NCBI RefSeq assembly: GCF_009909145.1
Contig: NZ_JAAAPJ010000005.1
Location: forward strand, 248,001-312,000
Length of the DNA: 64,000 nt
Source: Corallococcus silvisoli
Lineage (GTDB): Bacteria; Myxococcota; Myxococcia; Myxococcales; Myxococcaceae
Direction: 5' to 3'
A model generated the notes under the pieces. The model saw only the letters and a list, made by a program, of their open reading frames with translations. It was not told the DNA's origin and searched no databases. Below, in pieces: positions 1 through 11,000 of this stretch. The position numbers were made by a program, and so were the translations under genes. How positions within the stretch are numbered: the first letter of the stretch is position 1; every line of letters starts with the position of its first letter.

Positions 1-1
1 T

Positions 2-776
2 CCTCCGTCGTCTCCTCGTGGGCGACGGCCGCCTCCTCGTACATGACCTTGTAGCCGCTCTCCAGGATGCGCAGCGGAATCACGAAGTCATCCACGATGG
101 TGGACGGAGGCAGCTGGGTGAAGAGCGAGCGCCGGATGGCATAGAGCCCGCCGTTGGCCCCCACCACCGCGCCGCGCCGGCCCTCGTACATCTTGATGAG
201 GGACTCGTAGCTCCAGTAGGCGCTCTCCTCGTAGTCCTGCTTCGTGGGGTTGTAGAGGCGCAGCTTGCCGCAGACGGCTCCCACCTCCGGGTCCTCGAAG
301 TGGCGCACCAGCTTCCACACGGCGTCCGCGTCGATCATCGTGTTCGCATCCGACAGGAGCACGATGTCGCCGCGAGCCGACGGGATGCAGCGGTTGAGCA
401 CCGTCGTCTTGCCGGCGCGGGGCGCCGGAGACAAGCGCACGCGCGAATCCGGGCACTGCTGCACGAGCCCGTCCGTGCCATCCGTGGAGCCGTCCGAACC
501 GATGAGCACTTCGAAGCGGTCCGCCGGGTACTCCAGCGCCAGGCTGTTCCGCAGCTTCTGCTCGATGCAGCTCGCCTCGTTGTAGGCGGCCACCACCAGG
601 CTGACCGACGGCGGCGCTCCGGCCTTGCCCCCTGCCAGGCTGGCCTCCCCCGCGCGCGGCCTCCGCTTGCCCTGAAGGGCTTGGGCCACTCCATCCAGGG
701 CGAACAGGCTCAAGGGATAGAGAAAATATGTGTGCACGAGCGCCAGCGACGCGCACCAGAAGAAGACCTCCGCCAT
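2..776 (-). CDS. Family 2 glycosyltransferase, membrane-linked (partial, C-terminus off the left edge)
   Basis: The frame is open from an ATG at 774-776 to the left edge, giving about 258 residues with no stop. The N-terminus (MAEVFFWCASLALVHTYF...) is one hydrophobic segment of about 25 residues. After a short basic linker comes a GT-A fold of family GT2: VSLVVAAYNE for the nucleotide-sugar site, LIGSDGSTDGT, KTTVLNR, the acidic metal motif DANT, and GANGGLYAIRR followed by VDDF. Enzymes of this form polymerise or add sugars for cell-surface polysaccharide at the inner membrane; the missing C-terminus would normally hold more membrane helices. The sugar substrate cannot be read. It lies on the same strand as the aspartate-kinase run but 155 bp beyond it, so it may have its own promoter. 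Confidence 0.85.
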   Translation of the reverse strand, partial: MAEVFFWCASLALVHTYFLYPLSLFALDGVAQALQGKRRPRAGEASLAGGKAGAPPSVSLVVAAYNEASCIEQKLRNSLALEYPADRFEVLIGSDGSTDGTDGLVQQCPDSRVRLSPAPRAGKTTVLNRCIPSARGDIVLLSDANTMIDADAVWKLVRHFEDPEVGAVCGKLRLYNPTKQDYEESAYWSYESLIKMYEGRRGAVVGANGGLYAIRRSLFTQLPPSTIVDDFVIPLRILESGYKVMYEEAAVAHEETTE

Positions 777-931
777 CGACCCACCCTCCGAACCCCGAGT
801 CCTCGACACCCAGGGACAAAGCAAGGCGCGTGCCTTGGCTTCCAGAGGGGCTTCAGGGCGAGAGGGCCAACGAGCGCTGGCGGAGGACTGGAGTTTCTCC
901 AGGGTCGCTGGGAGCGGAGCCGGTCAGCGCT

Positions 932-3181
932 TCAGGGCTCGGATTCGGACGCGGGAACCTCGGCGAGCATGCGCCGGGCCAGCTCGTGCTTGCCGTTGAA
1001 CGCCAGGGTCTCGTCGAGCAGCTTCCGGGCCGTGTCGGCATCACCCTGACGAAGGGCCAGCCGCGCGCCCAGCACGTAGGTGCGCATGAGGGTGCGGTCC
1101 TGCGAGCGCAGCGCGTCCAGCTCCTCGGACACGGCCTTGAGGGTCGCGGCGGGCGAGCCGGAGCTGAGGGCGAACTCAGCGCGGGCGAGCACGCTCCACG
1201 CCGGTGCGAGCTCCGTCTGGCGCAGGCGCTCCGCGAGGGCCAGCGCATTGGGGGCCCCCGTCACCGCGGCGAAGAGCGCGTGGGCCTTGAGCCGCGCGGC
1301 CACGGTGGCGGCGGGCTCCACCTCCGGCGCGGCGCGCACGGACTCCATCAGCGTGTCGAGCTCCTTGCGCCGCGTGACGATGTCGTCGCGCAGCGGCTGC
1401 ATGTCGCGCTCGACGACGCGAACGTCATCCCGCAGCGCGTTCGCGCGGTTCACCCAGTCCACTGGAGTCTTCGACGCGGTGACCGCATCGAGCTCCCGCT
1501 TGAGCTTCTCCAGCCGGATGCGCAGCTGGTCGAACTCGGCGTACTGGTCGCCCAGCTGGAGGGTGAGGGCCACGGCGAGCTCGGCCTGGACCTCGGCGTA
1601 TTTCGGATGGGCGGTGACCAGGGTCTGGAGGGTCTGGATGGCCTGTTCGCGCGACGAAGGATCATCGCGGCGCAGGAGCACCACGGCCCGGTCCTTCTGC
1701 TCCACGGCCTCCGCGGGCATGGCGGCGTTGCGGTCGCGGAAGGCGGGATACGCCAGGTACCCGGCCAGCGCGATGCCGGCGAGCACCGCGAGGACGAGGA
1801 GCACCCGGGGAAGCAGGGGAGACGACCCGGAGCTGTACTCGATGAGCGCGGGCTCGGAGCGCGCGGCCCCGAGCAGCTCCGGTGGCGGCTCACGGGGGGA
1901 ATTGCGCGGAGGAAGCGCCCGGTCCAGGCCGCCCCCGAGCAGGGAGTCTCCGGAGGAGGTCGCGGAGGACTTCAGGGGCTCCGCGCGCGCGAAGGGCGCG
2001 TCGTCAGGCAGGGAGACGCTGACGGTCGGCCCTGACATCGCCCACGGCGCGTCGTGATGACCTTCCGGAGCGAGCTTGGAGCGCTGGCTCGCGGCACCGG
2101 ACCAGGGCGGATCCTGCGGGTCGCCCGCCGGTGAGATGTTCTCGAAGGACCGGGGGGCCGCGCGGGACGCGGGAGGCTCCGCGGGGCCGGACACCGCGCC
2201 AAACGCCCGCGTCGATGCCATGGGCGCCGCGCCGCCCGTCGAGGGCCCCTCGACCGCACCGAACGCGCGGGTCGAATCCACGGACTCCGCCGGAGCGGGC
2301 ACCGCGCTGTACGAACCCGAGGAGGACGGTCCCGACACGGCACCGAACGCACGGGTGGACCTGACCGAGGAGGACTCAGCCCCCTGGGAATCCTGGGGAC
2401 CCGACACTGCGCCGAACGAACGGGTGGAGCCGCTGCTCGAATCGAAGCTCCCCGAGGGAGCCCCGCTGGGACCCGAGACCGCGCCAAAGGCCCGCGTCGC
2501 CCCCCCTGCTTCCGACTGCGCTCCGGGGACCGCCCCCGTCGGGCGCGCGGCCCCACCCGGCTCCGCGAGCCGGAACGGACCGGACGACGACGCGGAGACG
2601 GCACCGAAGGCGCGCGTCGCCCCGCCAGGAGCCGCGCTCCCGGCAGCCTGCGCTGGCGAGGCTTGCCGCTGCGGCCCCGGACCCACCGGCGCAGCCGCGC
2701 CCCCGCCCGGCGGCCCGACGCCCCCGCTGAACGCGGGGCCCGGTGCCCCGAAAGTCCGCGCGGGCGCCGCCGCCTGTGGCGGGTGCACTCCGGAGGCCGG
2801 AGGGCCCACGGGAGGCCGGGGCTGAGAGGCGACCGGCGCGATGGAGGGGGGCGGCGGGACGACGCCGGATGAAGTCAGCGGCCCCGACTCCGGCGTCGGC
2901 CGCGGAACGAAGGAGCCGGGAGCGGTCGTCGTGCCCGCGAACAGCTGCGTGGACTTCAGGCTGGATGCGCCCTCACCGCCGAAGCTCGCCGTGGACGACG
3001 GAGCCCCCGCGCGGTCCATGGCACCCGCCGGTGGAAGCTTCGGCGCGGAGGGCACCACGCCGGTCGGCGAAGCGATGAAGACGTGGCCGCATTGCGTGCA
3101 CAGCACCGAAGCGCCACCGGGCGGCAGGAGTCGGGCATCCAGCACGTACTGCATCGAGCATTCCGGGCAGGCGATCTTCAC
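932..3181 (-). CDS. MJ0042-type zinc-ribbon protein with disordered repeat linker, one membrane helix and TPR-like C-terminus
   Basis: The protein has 749 residues from a GTG start; its first codons already encode the zinc ribbon. Residues 1-38 carry CPEC and CTQCG pairs, a four-cysteine zinc-ribbon of the MJ0042 type. Residues about 40-440 are Pro/Ala/Gly/Ser-rich, probably disordered, with six near-copies of [ST]TR[AS]FGAV[SE]GP. A single membrane helix (LLPRVLLVLAVLAGIALAGY) follows near residue 460, then a helical C-terminal domain with tetratricopeptide-like repeats. The ribbon should therefore be cytoplasmic and the TPR part periplasmic. This layout recurs in myxobacteria but I know no proven role; scaffolding or signalling is inference. 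It starts 9 bp after the ComEA-like gene stop and is probably cotranscribed with it and lysC. Confidence 0.8.
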   Translation of the reverse strand: MKIACPECSMQYVLDARLLPPGGASVLCTQCGHVFIASPTGVVPSAPKLPPAGAMDRAGAPSSTASFGGEGASSLKSTQLFAGTTTAPGSFVPRPTPESGPLTSSGVVPPPPSIAPVASQPRPPVGPPASGVHPPQAAAPARTFGAPGPAFSGGVGPPGGGAAAPVGPGPQRQASPAQAAGSAAPGGATRAFGAVSASSSGPFRLAEPGGAARPTGAVPGAQSEAGGATRAFGAVSGPSGAPSGSFDSSSGSTRSFGAVSGPQDSQGAESSSVRSTRAFGAVSGPSSSGSYSAVPAPAESVDSTRAFGAVEGPSTGGAAPMASTRAFGAVSGPAEPPASRAAPRSFENISPAGDPQDPPWSGAASQRSKLAPEGHHDAPWAMSGPTVSVSLPDDAPFARAEPLKSSATSSGDSLLGGGLDRALPPRNSPREPPPELLGAARSEPALIEYSSGSSPLLPRVLLVLAVLAGIALAGYLAYPAFRDRNAAMPAEAVEQKDRAVVLLRRDDPSSREQAIQTLQTLVTAHPKYAEVQAELAVALTLQLGDQYAEFDQLRIRLEKLKRELDAVTASKTPVDWVNRANALRDDVRVVERDMQPLRDDIVTRRKELDTLMESVRAAPEVEPAATVAARLKAHALFAAVTGAPNALALAERLRQTELAPAWSVLARAEFALSSGSPAATLKAVSEELDALRSQDRTLMRTYVLGARLALRQGDADTARKLLDETLAFNGKHELARRMLAEVPASESEP
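2184..2620 (-). repeat. Six-copy coding repeat of an FGAVSGP motif
   Basis: Within the zinc-ribbon protein gene, six copies of a unit encoding [SA]TR[AS]FGAV[SE]GP lie near 2184, 2243, 2325, 2398, 2470 and 2592. Spacing varies from about 60 to 120 bp. The motif is kept while the spacers differ in both length and sequence, and the copies use different synonymous codons. This suggests selection on the peptide rather than recent slippage. Confidence 0.75.
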
Positions 3182-3190
3182 CGGCTGTGC

Positions 3191-3612
3191 TTACCATACG
3201 CCCCCCGTGGCCGCCGCCGGGTCCAGCACGGTGGCTGCCCGGAGGGTCTCCAACTTGGCAGCGCCAACGCCGGGCACCGCGTCCACGTCATCCCAGCTCG
3301 TGAACCGGCCGCCCTGATCCTCGCGAGCCGTCACCAGCCTCCGGGCCAGGTCACGGCCCACACCGGGCAACAGGGCAAGCTCCGCCTCGGACGCGGCGTT
3401 GAGGTCCAGCTTGCGCCCCAGGGCGAGCGCCTGGGCTCCCGTGGGCACGCTCCCAGGGCCGCACGTGGCCAGCCCCGCCGCATCCAACCGGACGGACTCC
3501 GGCGGGCAGTCGAGCGAGGGCCCCGACTCTGGCCACCGCGCCCGGGCCACGAAGCCCAGGGCGAGCAGCCCCAACGACAGCGCCGCGAGCGCGGACGTGC
3601 GCCCCCAGCGCC

Positions 3613-3616
<4 letters not shown>
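3191..3616 (-). CDS. ComEA-like helix-hairpin-helix DNA-binding protein
   Basis: About 140 residues. An N-terminal hydrophobic segment ([17 protein letters not shown]) anchors or exports the protein. The C-terminal half is a tandem helix-hairpin-helix domain: [18 protein letters not shown], then [17 protein letters not shown]. This is the signature of ComEA-type proteins, which bind double-stranded DNA without sequence preference outside the inner membrane during uptake; the same fold also occurs in small exported proteins of unknown role. The start is uncertain. The only in-frame ATG (3748) lies deep inside lysC, so a rare CTG at 3616 overlapping the lysC stop, or a TTG about 40 nt further in, is more likely. 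No other competence gene is nearby. Confidence 0.72.
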
Positions 3617-4890
<1,274 letters not shown>

Positions 4891-4972
4891 GGGGCTCACG
4901 ACCTCCCTGCACGGACGGGCGCAGGCTATATGAGCGCCGGGCCCCGGGTGTAAAGGGCCTCTCAACCAAGCC

Positions 4973-4998
4973 GCCGCGAATCCGCTAGCGTTCGCGGC
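4973..4998. promoter_or_regulatory. Inverted repeat in the lysC/hutH divergent region
   Basis: Arms gccgcgaa (4973-4980) and ttcgcggc (4991-4998) are perfect 8-bp inverted repeats around a 10-bp spacer, 37 bp before the hutH ATG. A 10-bp spacing puts the arms about two helical turns apart, which would suit a dimeric regulator. A hairpin in the hutH leader is the alternative. No regulator gene lies beside it. The site is seen; the role is inferred. Confidence 0.4.
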
Positions 4999-5035
4999 CC
5001 CACGTCTTCAAGCCGCATTCCTGGAGCACCCAGAC

Positions 5036-6562
5036 ATGTCCCGCCCCCGCCTCCTCATCGATGGTGACACCCTGAAGCTGGAGGAGATCCTCCAGGTCTC
5101 CCGCCACGAGCTCACGGTGGAGCTCGCCCCCGAAGCCGCCAGGCGGGTGCAGGCCTCCCGAACGCTGGTGGACCGGGTGGCCGCGGGTGACACCCCGTCG
5201 TACGGCATCAACACCGGCTTCGGAACGCTCGCGGAGGTGCGCATCGACCGAAAGGACCTGCGCGACCTGCAGCGCAACCTCATCCTGTCGCACGCCTGTG
5301 GCGTGGGGAATCCGCTGCCGCTGCCGGAGGCGCGCGTCCTGCTGCTGCTGCGCTGCAACGTGCTGGCGAAGGGCTTCAGCGGCATCCGGATGGAGACGCT
5401 GGGGCTGGCCCTGGACATGCTCAACCGCGACGTGGTGCCGGTGGTGCCCGAGCGGGGCAGTGTGGGCGCCTCCGGTGACCTGGCGCCGCTGGCGCACCTG
5501 GCGCTGGTGTTGATTGGCGAGGGCGAGGCGTTCTTCGAGGGCGTGCGGATGCCGTCGAAGCAGGCGCTGGAGAAGGCGGGCCTGAAGCCGGTGGTGTTGG
5601 AGGCGAAGGAAGGCCTGACGCTGATCAACGGCACGCAGGCGATGTGCGCGGTGGGGACGCTCACGCAGCTGCGCTCGGAGCTGCTGGCGGACGTGGCGGA
5701 CATCGCGGGCGCGATGACGGTGGAGGGCCTGTTGGGCAGCCACAAGCCGTTCCTGCCGGAGATCCACGCGGTGCGTCCGCACGCGGGCCAGAAGGCCGTG
5801 GCGGAGCACCTGCGGCGGATCCTGAAGGGCAGCGAGCTGGTGGAGACGCACGTCAATTGCAGCAAGGTGCAGGACCCCTACAGCCTCCGGTGCATTCCGC
5901 AGGTGCACGGCTCCGCGCGAGAGGGATTGGCGTTCGCGCGCCGCATCCTGGAGGTGGAGGTGAACAGCGGCACGGACAACCCGCTGGTGTTCGCGGACAC
6001 GGAGAACATCATCTCCGGCGGCAACTTCCACGGTCAGCCCATCTCCCTGGCGATGGACGTGGTGGCCATGTCGCTCACGCAGCTGTCGTCCATCAGCGAG
6101 CGGCGCGTGGAGCAGATGGTGAACCCCTCCCTGTCGGGGCTGCCCGCCTTCCTCGCGAAGAACAGCGGGCTCAACTCCGGGTTCATGATCGCCCAGGTGA
6201 CGGCGGCGGCCCTGGTGGCGGAGTCGCGCATCCTGAGCCACCCGGCGTCGGTGGACTCCATCCCCTCCTCCGCGGGCCGCGAGGATCACGTGTCCATGGG
6301 CATGACGGCCGCGCTCAAGGGCCGTCAGGTGTCTGAGTTCACGCGCTCATGTCTGGCGATTGAAGTCCTGGTCGCGGCGCAGGCGCTGGACTTCCGTCAG
6401 CCGGTGAAGCCCGGCAAGGGCGTCCTGGCGGCGTACGAGCTGGTGCGCAGCAAGGTCCCGCACATGGACCGCGACCGCGAGCTGCATCACGACATCTCGG
6501 CGGTCACGGCGCTGGTGGAGTCCGGGGCGCTGCGCGAGGCCGTGCGGTCCGCCACGGCCTGA
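5036..6562 (+). CDS. hutH: Histidine ammonia-lyase
   Basis: 508 residues, the usual length of bacterial HutH. The enzyme removes ammonia from L-histidine to give trans-urocanate, using the self-formed MIO cofactor. The MIO-forming triplet is A145-S146-G147 in [15 protein letters not shown]. The active-site loop SYGINTGFG holds Tyr56, and SHACGVG follows. Family features [19 protein letters not shown] and [12 protein letters not shown] are present. Tyrosine or phenylalanine ammonia-lyases and aminomutases share the fold, but these motifs fit HutH best. No hutU, hutI or hutG gene lies beside it, so the rest of histidine degradation must be elsewhere. A hairpin follows the stop. Confidence 0.93.
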   Translation: MSRPRLLIDGDTLKLEEILQVSRHELTVELAPEAARRVQASRTLVDRVAAGDTPSYGINTGFGTLAEVRIDRKDLRDLQRNLILSHACGVGNPLPLPEARVLLLLRCNVLAKGFSGIRMETLGLALDMLNRDVVPVVPERGSVGASGDLAPLAHLALVLIGEGEAFFEGVRMPSKQALEKAGLKPVVLEAKEGLTLINGTQAMCAVGTLTQLRSELLADVADIAGAMTVEGLLGSHKPFLPEIHAVRPHAGQKAVAEHLRRILKGSELVETHVNCSKVQDPYSLRCIPQVHGSAREGLAFARRILEVEVNSGTDNPLVFADTENIISGGNFHGQPISLAMDVVAMSLTQLSSISERRVEQMVNPSLSGLPAFLAKNSGLNSGFMIAQVTAAALVAESRILSHPASVDSIPSSAGREDHVSMGMTAALKGRQVSEFTRSCLAIEVLVAAQALDFRQPVKPGKGVLAAYELVRSKVPHMDRDRELHHDISAVTALVESGALREAVRSATA

Positions 6563-6580
6563 GCCCTCTCGCTCAGCCGC

Positions 6581-6612
6581 GGGCCGGACCCGGAAGTTCC
6601 GGCGTCCGGCCC
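6581..6612 (+). terminator. Hairpin after hutH
   Basis: Starting 18 nt after the hutH stop, gggccggac (6581-6589) pairs with gtccggccc (6604-6612). Inside it ccggaa/ttccgg extends the stem, with a single unpaired base. No T-run follows, so it is not a textbook intrinsic terminator, but its size and place suit transcript ending or 3'-end protection. Confidence 0.5.
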
Positions 6613-6864
6613 TGGCTCGGCACCCCGTGAAACATCGCGGTGCCAAATCCCAGGACGAGGTGCGCATCGCGCTGTCATCAGGACAGGCATGTCTCGCCAA
6701 TTTTCCTGGGAATCTCCTCTCAAATTCAAGCATTCCGCGAATGCAGCACCAGACGGGGCGTGTCCCGCCCTCGGAGCCGCACTTATTGCGGATCTATTCA
6801 CTCTCCCCTGTCTCAAGGAGTCAGAGCATTGATCTAGGCTGCCGGGTCTCCAGGACAAGACACC
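6613..6864 (+). promoter_or_regulatory. Upstream region of the long PKS gene, with a palindrome
   Basis: The 302-bp gap between hutH and the PKS gene holds the hutH hairpin and then a leader that is less GC-rich than its surroundings. It contains the palindrome gcattc-cgc-gaatgc at 6731-6745, about 120 bp before the PKS start codon, in an AT-richer stretch. A possible sigma-70-like promoter lies near 6783-6805 (ttattg, then tattca), but this is a weak match. An AGGA at 6853-6856 may be the ribosome site for the GTG start. No small gene with convincing coding character was seen. Confidence 0.35.
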
Positions 6865-8055
6865 GTGCCCGACTTGCTACACGCGTTCGAGTGCAGCACC
6901 ACGATCAGCCACGAAGACCCGCTCGTCCGGGATCACCGGGTCCACGGCGTGCGAATCCTGCCAGGGGTGGTCTTCCTGGATCTCGTGCTCCGCGCCCTGA
7001 AAGCCCAGGGGTTCGACACACCGTCGATTGAGCTGCGGAATGTGCTGTTCAGTGAGCCCATCGCCACCACGGAGCAGTTCGGCCGGCGCGTGCGCCTGCG
7101 CTTCGTCCCGCAGGACGCGGAGGCCCGGCACTGGCGGGTGACGGCGGAGAGCAGCCCCGTTCCCTCCGGGAGCGACGGCCCGGCAGGGGTCGGGGTCGTC
7201 GAGAACTTCCGCTGCGAGTTCCAGGTCACCCGTGAGCCGTTCGAGGGCCGGCTCGACGTGGATGCCTTGCTGAAACAAGCCACGCGCACCACGGACGTGG
7301 ACGACGCCTATGTCTACGCGCGCGGCGCGGCCATCGAACACCTCGAGTTCATGAAGGGCCAGGGACAGCTCTACTTCCACGAGGGCGGAGTGCTGGCCGC
7401 GCTCCAACTGAGCAGGCCCGCGCGGGAACACCTGGAGGACTTCCTCCTCCATCCAGTCCTCCTGGACAGCTCCACGCTCCTGCCGTTCCTCTTCATGCAA
7501 CAGCGGCCGGAGCTGGCCCTCCAGCCATTCATCCCCATCCACATCGAGTCGTTCCGTGCGGTGCGCGCGCTGGGCGAACGCGTGTTCGTCCATGTGCGTG
7601 AATCCAGCACCGGACTGGTGGCGGACGACCTCTTTCACAGCGACATCGACTTCTATTCGCGGGAGGGGCAACGCCTCGCATCCCTCCGAAAGCTGTCCAC
7701 CAAGCGCATCCGCTCCGAAGCCCTCATCTCCCGCTTGCGACGCCCGGAAGGCGAAGCGCGTGCTCCGGAGCCACGCGCCGCGCCCGCCGTACCCGCCGTA
7801 CCCGCCGCGCCCGCGACAGCCGCGAGTGACGCTCCCATCCTGGACTACCTGCGAGGCCTGCTCGCCTCTGAATTGTCGGTGGCCCCCGAGTCGCTCGACG
7901 AGACGGAGAACTTCTACTCCCAGGGACTGGATTCAACCCACCTGCTGCGAGTCGTGCGGCGGCTGGAGCAAGACCTCGCGTGCAAGCTCTACCCGACGCT
8001 GCTGTTCGAGCACAGCACCCTGCGCGAGCTGGCGGACTACCTCTCGCGGCATCAT
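6865..8055 (+). other. PKS domains: N-terminal DH1-ACP1 (second half of a split module)
   Basis: The protein opens directly in a hot-dog dehydratase: H24-x3-G-x4-P and the partner acid in HPVLLD (D201). A carrier domain with GLDS (S357) follows. No KS precedes them, so they should work with the KS at the end of the other PKS. Confidence 0.8.
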
Positions 8056-11000
8056 GCGCAGGGCGTGGCGGGGCTCGCCCCCAGACAGCCCCCCGCGGGC
8101 CGCGCCGAGACGCCTGCTCCCGTGCGACATGAAGTCCTCGTCCCCGCGGCCCCTTCACCGCGCACGCGCTTGGACGAACCCATCGCCATCATCGGGCTCG
8201 CGGGACGCTATCCCCAGGCTGCGGACCTGGACGCGTTCTGGGACAACCTCCAAGCCGGACGGGACTGCATCACGGAGGTCCCCAAGGAGCGCTGGAATCA
8301 CGACCGCTGGTTCGATCCGAACGGCAAGCGCCCGGGCACCACCCAGGGCAAGTGGGGCGGGTTCCTTCAAGGCATCGACCAGTTCGACGCGCGCCTGTTC
8401 AACCTCTCGCCGCGCGAGGTCGAGCTCATGGATCCCCAGGAGCGGCTGTTCCTGGAGACGGCCTGGCAGGCGTTGGAAGACTCGGGCCAACCGGGCGGGG
8501 CCCTTCGAGGCCAGCGCGTGGGCGTGTTCGTGGGCGTGATGTGGGGGCAGTACGCGCTGCTGGGCTTGGAGGAGACCCTCAAGGGGCACCCCGTCGCGCC
8601 CTCGTCATTCGCATCGTCCATCGCGAACCGCGTCTCCTACTTCTTCGACTTCCGCGGCCCCAGCCTGTCCCTGGACACGATGTGCTCCTCGTCGCTGACC
8701 GCGCTGCACCTCGCCCGCGAGAGCCTGCTGCGCGGTGAGTGCGGACAGGCGCTGGTCGGCGGCGTCAACCTCATGCTGCACCCGAGCAAGTACGTGTTCC
8801 TCAGCGAGCACCGCATGCTCTCCAGTGACGGCCGGTGTCGCGCGTTCGGCGAGGGCGGCAGCGGCTACGTCCCGGGCGAGGGCGTGGGCGCGGTCCTGCT
8901 CAAGCCCCTCTCGCGCGCCGAGGCCGACGGGGACTTCATCCACGGCGTCATCCGCACGACCGCGGTCAACCATGGCGGCCGCTCCAACGGCTACACCGTC
9001 CCGGATCCCGACGTTCACGCCACGCTCATCTCCGAGGCGCTGGAGCGGTCGGGCGTCGAGCCTGGGACGGTCGGATACATCGAGGCGCACGGGACCGGCA
9101 CGAGCCTGGGCGATCCCATCGAGATCTCCGGCCTGGGCAAGGCCTTCAGGGGCAGGACGGCTCCGGAGTGGAGCTGCGCCATCGGGTCGGTGAAGTCGAA
9201 CGTCGGGCACCTGGAAGCCGCCGCGGGGATCGCCGGCATCACCAAGGTGCTGCTCCAGTTGCGCCACCGCAAGCTCGCCCCGTCGCTGCATGCGCGCCAG
9301 CTCAATCCCTTCATCGACTTCGCGAGCACGCCCTTCCGCGTCCAACAGGAGCTGAGCGACTGGCCCGCGCCAACGACCCTCGCGGGGCAGCCCGCCCCCA
9401 GGCGCGCGGGCCTGAGCTCATTTGGCGCGGGCGGAGCCAACGCCCACGTCATCCTCGAGGAGTACGTGGCCCCTCGGGCCGACGCACCACCTCCCGAGCG
9501 GCCACGACTGGTCGTCCTGTCCGCGCTCAAGGAGGACCGGCTCCGCCCCTACGCCGAACGGCTCCTGCGGGTCCTGGACCGGCAGGCCGCCCCCGGCGGC
9601 ACGGCTCCCCGTGCCAGCCTGAGCCAGATCGCCTACTCGTCGCAGATTCGCGGCGAGCCCATGCCCGCGCGGCTCGCCTTCGTCGCCTCGAGCCTGGAGG
9701 CGCTGCGCGTACAACTGCGGAGCTACCTGGAGGGGACCTCCCTCCCAGCGGACTGCTTCCAGGGGACGGGCAGGGCCGCGCCCTCCACCGCGTCGCTGTC
9801 CGCGCGCGGGACGGAGGCCCCGGCGCTGCGCGAACTCGCCGCGCGCTGGGTGGAGGGCCAGGACGTGGACTGGTCCACGCTCCATCCCGAAGGCCGCCCC
9901 CGGCGGCACCCGCTCCCGACCTATCCCTTCGCGTGGCGCTCGTACTGGCTGCCGCGCACGGAGCACGTGGCCACCTCCGGCGGCGCCCCTCGGCGGCTTC
10001 ACCCGCTGCTGGGACTCAACACCTCCACGTTCGCGGCCGTGCGCTTCTCCACGGCGTTCTCCGCCACGGAGCCGCTGCTCGCCGACCACCGCGTCCGTGG
10101 GCAGCCGGTGCTCCCGGGAGTCGTGTGTCTGGAGATGGCCCTCGCCGCGGCCCGACTGGCGGGCGCCGGGCCTGTCCACGGCCTTCGCGACATCACCTGG
10201 GCGAGCCCTGGGGTGCCGTCGTCAGACACCGCGACCCTCGACGTGTCCCTCGAACTCCAGCAGGAGGGCGAGCATCTGGGCTTCCGCCTCGTCGGAGCGA
10301 CCGGGCAGCTCCACGCCCAGGGTCGGCTGTCGCGCAAGGAGAGCTCCGGGCAGAGGGAGTCGCGCCCGGCACCCGGTGACATCCAGGCGCGCTGCCCGCG
10401 CCTGCTGTCCGCGGAGGACTGCTACCGCCTCCTCGCCTCGCGGGGACTGGAGTACGGCGAGTCCCTGCGCCCCATCCGCGCGCTCCACGTGGGACATGAC
10501 GAGGCGCTCGCCGCGTTGCACCTGCCCACGGCCCCCGCACCGGTGGACGTCACCCTCCCCCCCGGCCTGTTGGACGGTGCCCTGCAAGCCGTCATCGGCC
10601 TCCTCGCGCAGGAACCGGAGGGCGGTGTCGCGGCTGCGGAGCGGACCTGGCTTCCGTTCTCCCTGACGGCGGTGCACCTGCACCGGCCCCTGCCCCCCGA
10701 GTGCTTCGTCCACGTCACGCGCAAGGCGCGGCGCAAGGACGTGGAGACCTTCGAGCTGTGTCTGCTCGATGGCGCGGGGACGGTGCTCGTGCGGATGGAG
10801 GACTTCGCGATCCGAGAGGTTCGTGGACCGGCGCGCGAGCACCTCCGCGTCCTGGGCGAAGCCTGGGTGCCCGAACCACTGGAGCGCACCTCCAACGAGG
10901 CGACCGGTGCCCTGCTGCTCTTCGACCACGACACCGTCCTGCGCGACGGGCTTCGCGGAGGGACCCCACGGCCCGTGATCCTCGTGAAGCCGGGGACGGG

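Noticed and set aside
4891..4965. Longer aspartate kinase from ATG 4965
   Set aside because: The 25 added residues are Pro/Gly/His-rich and unlike the family; the kinase motif starts at the normal distance from TTG 4890.
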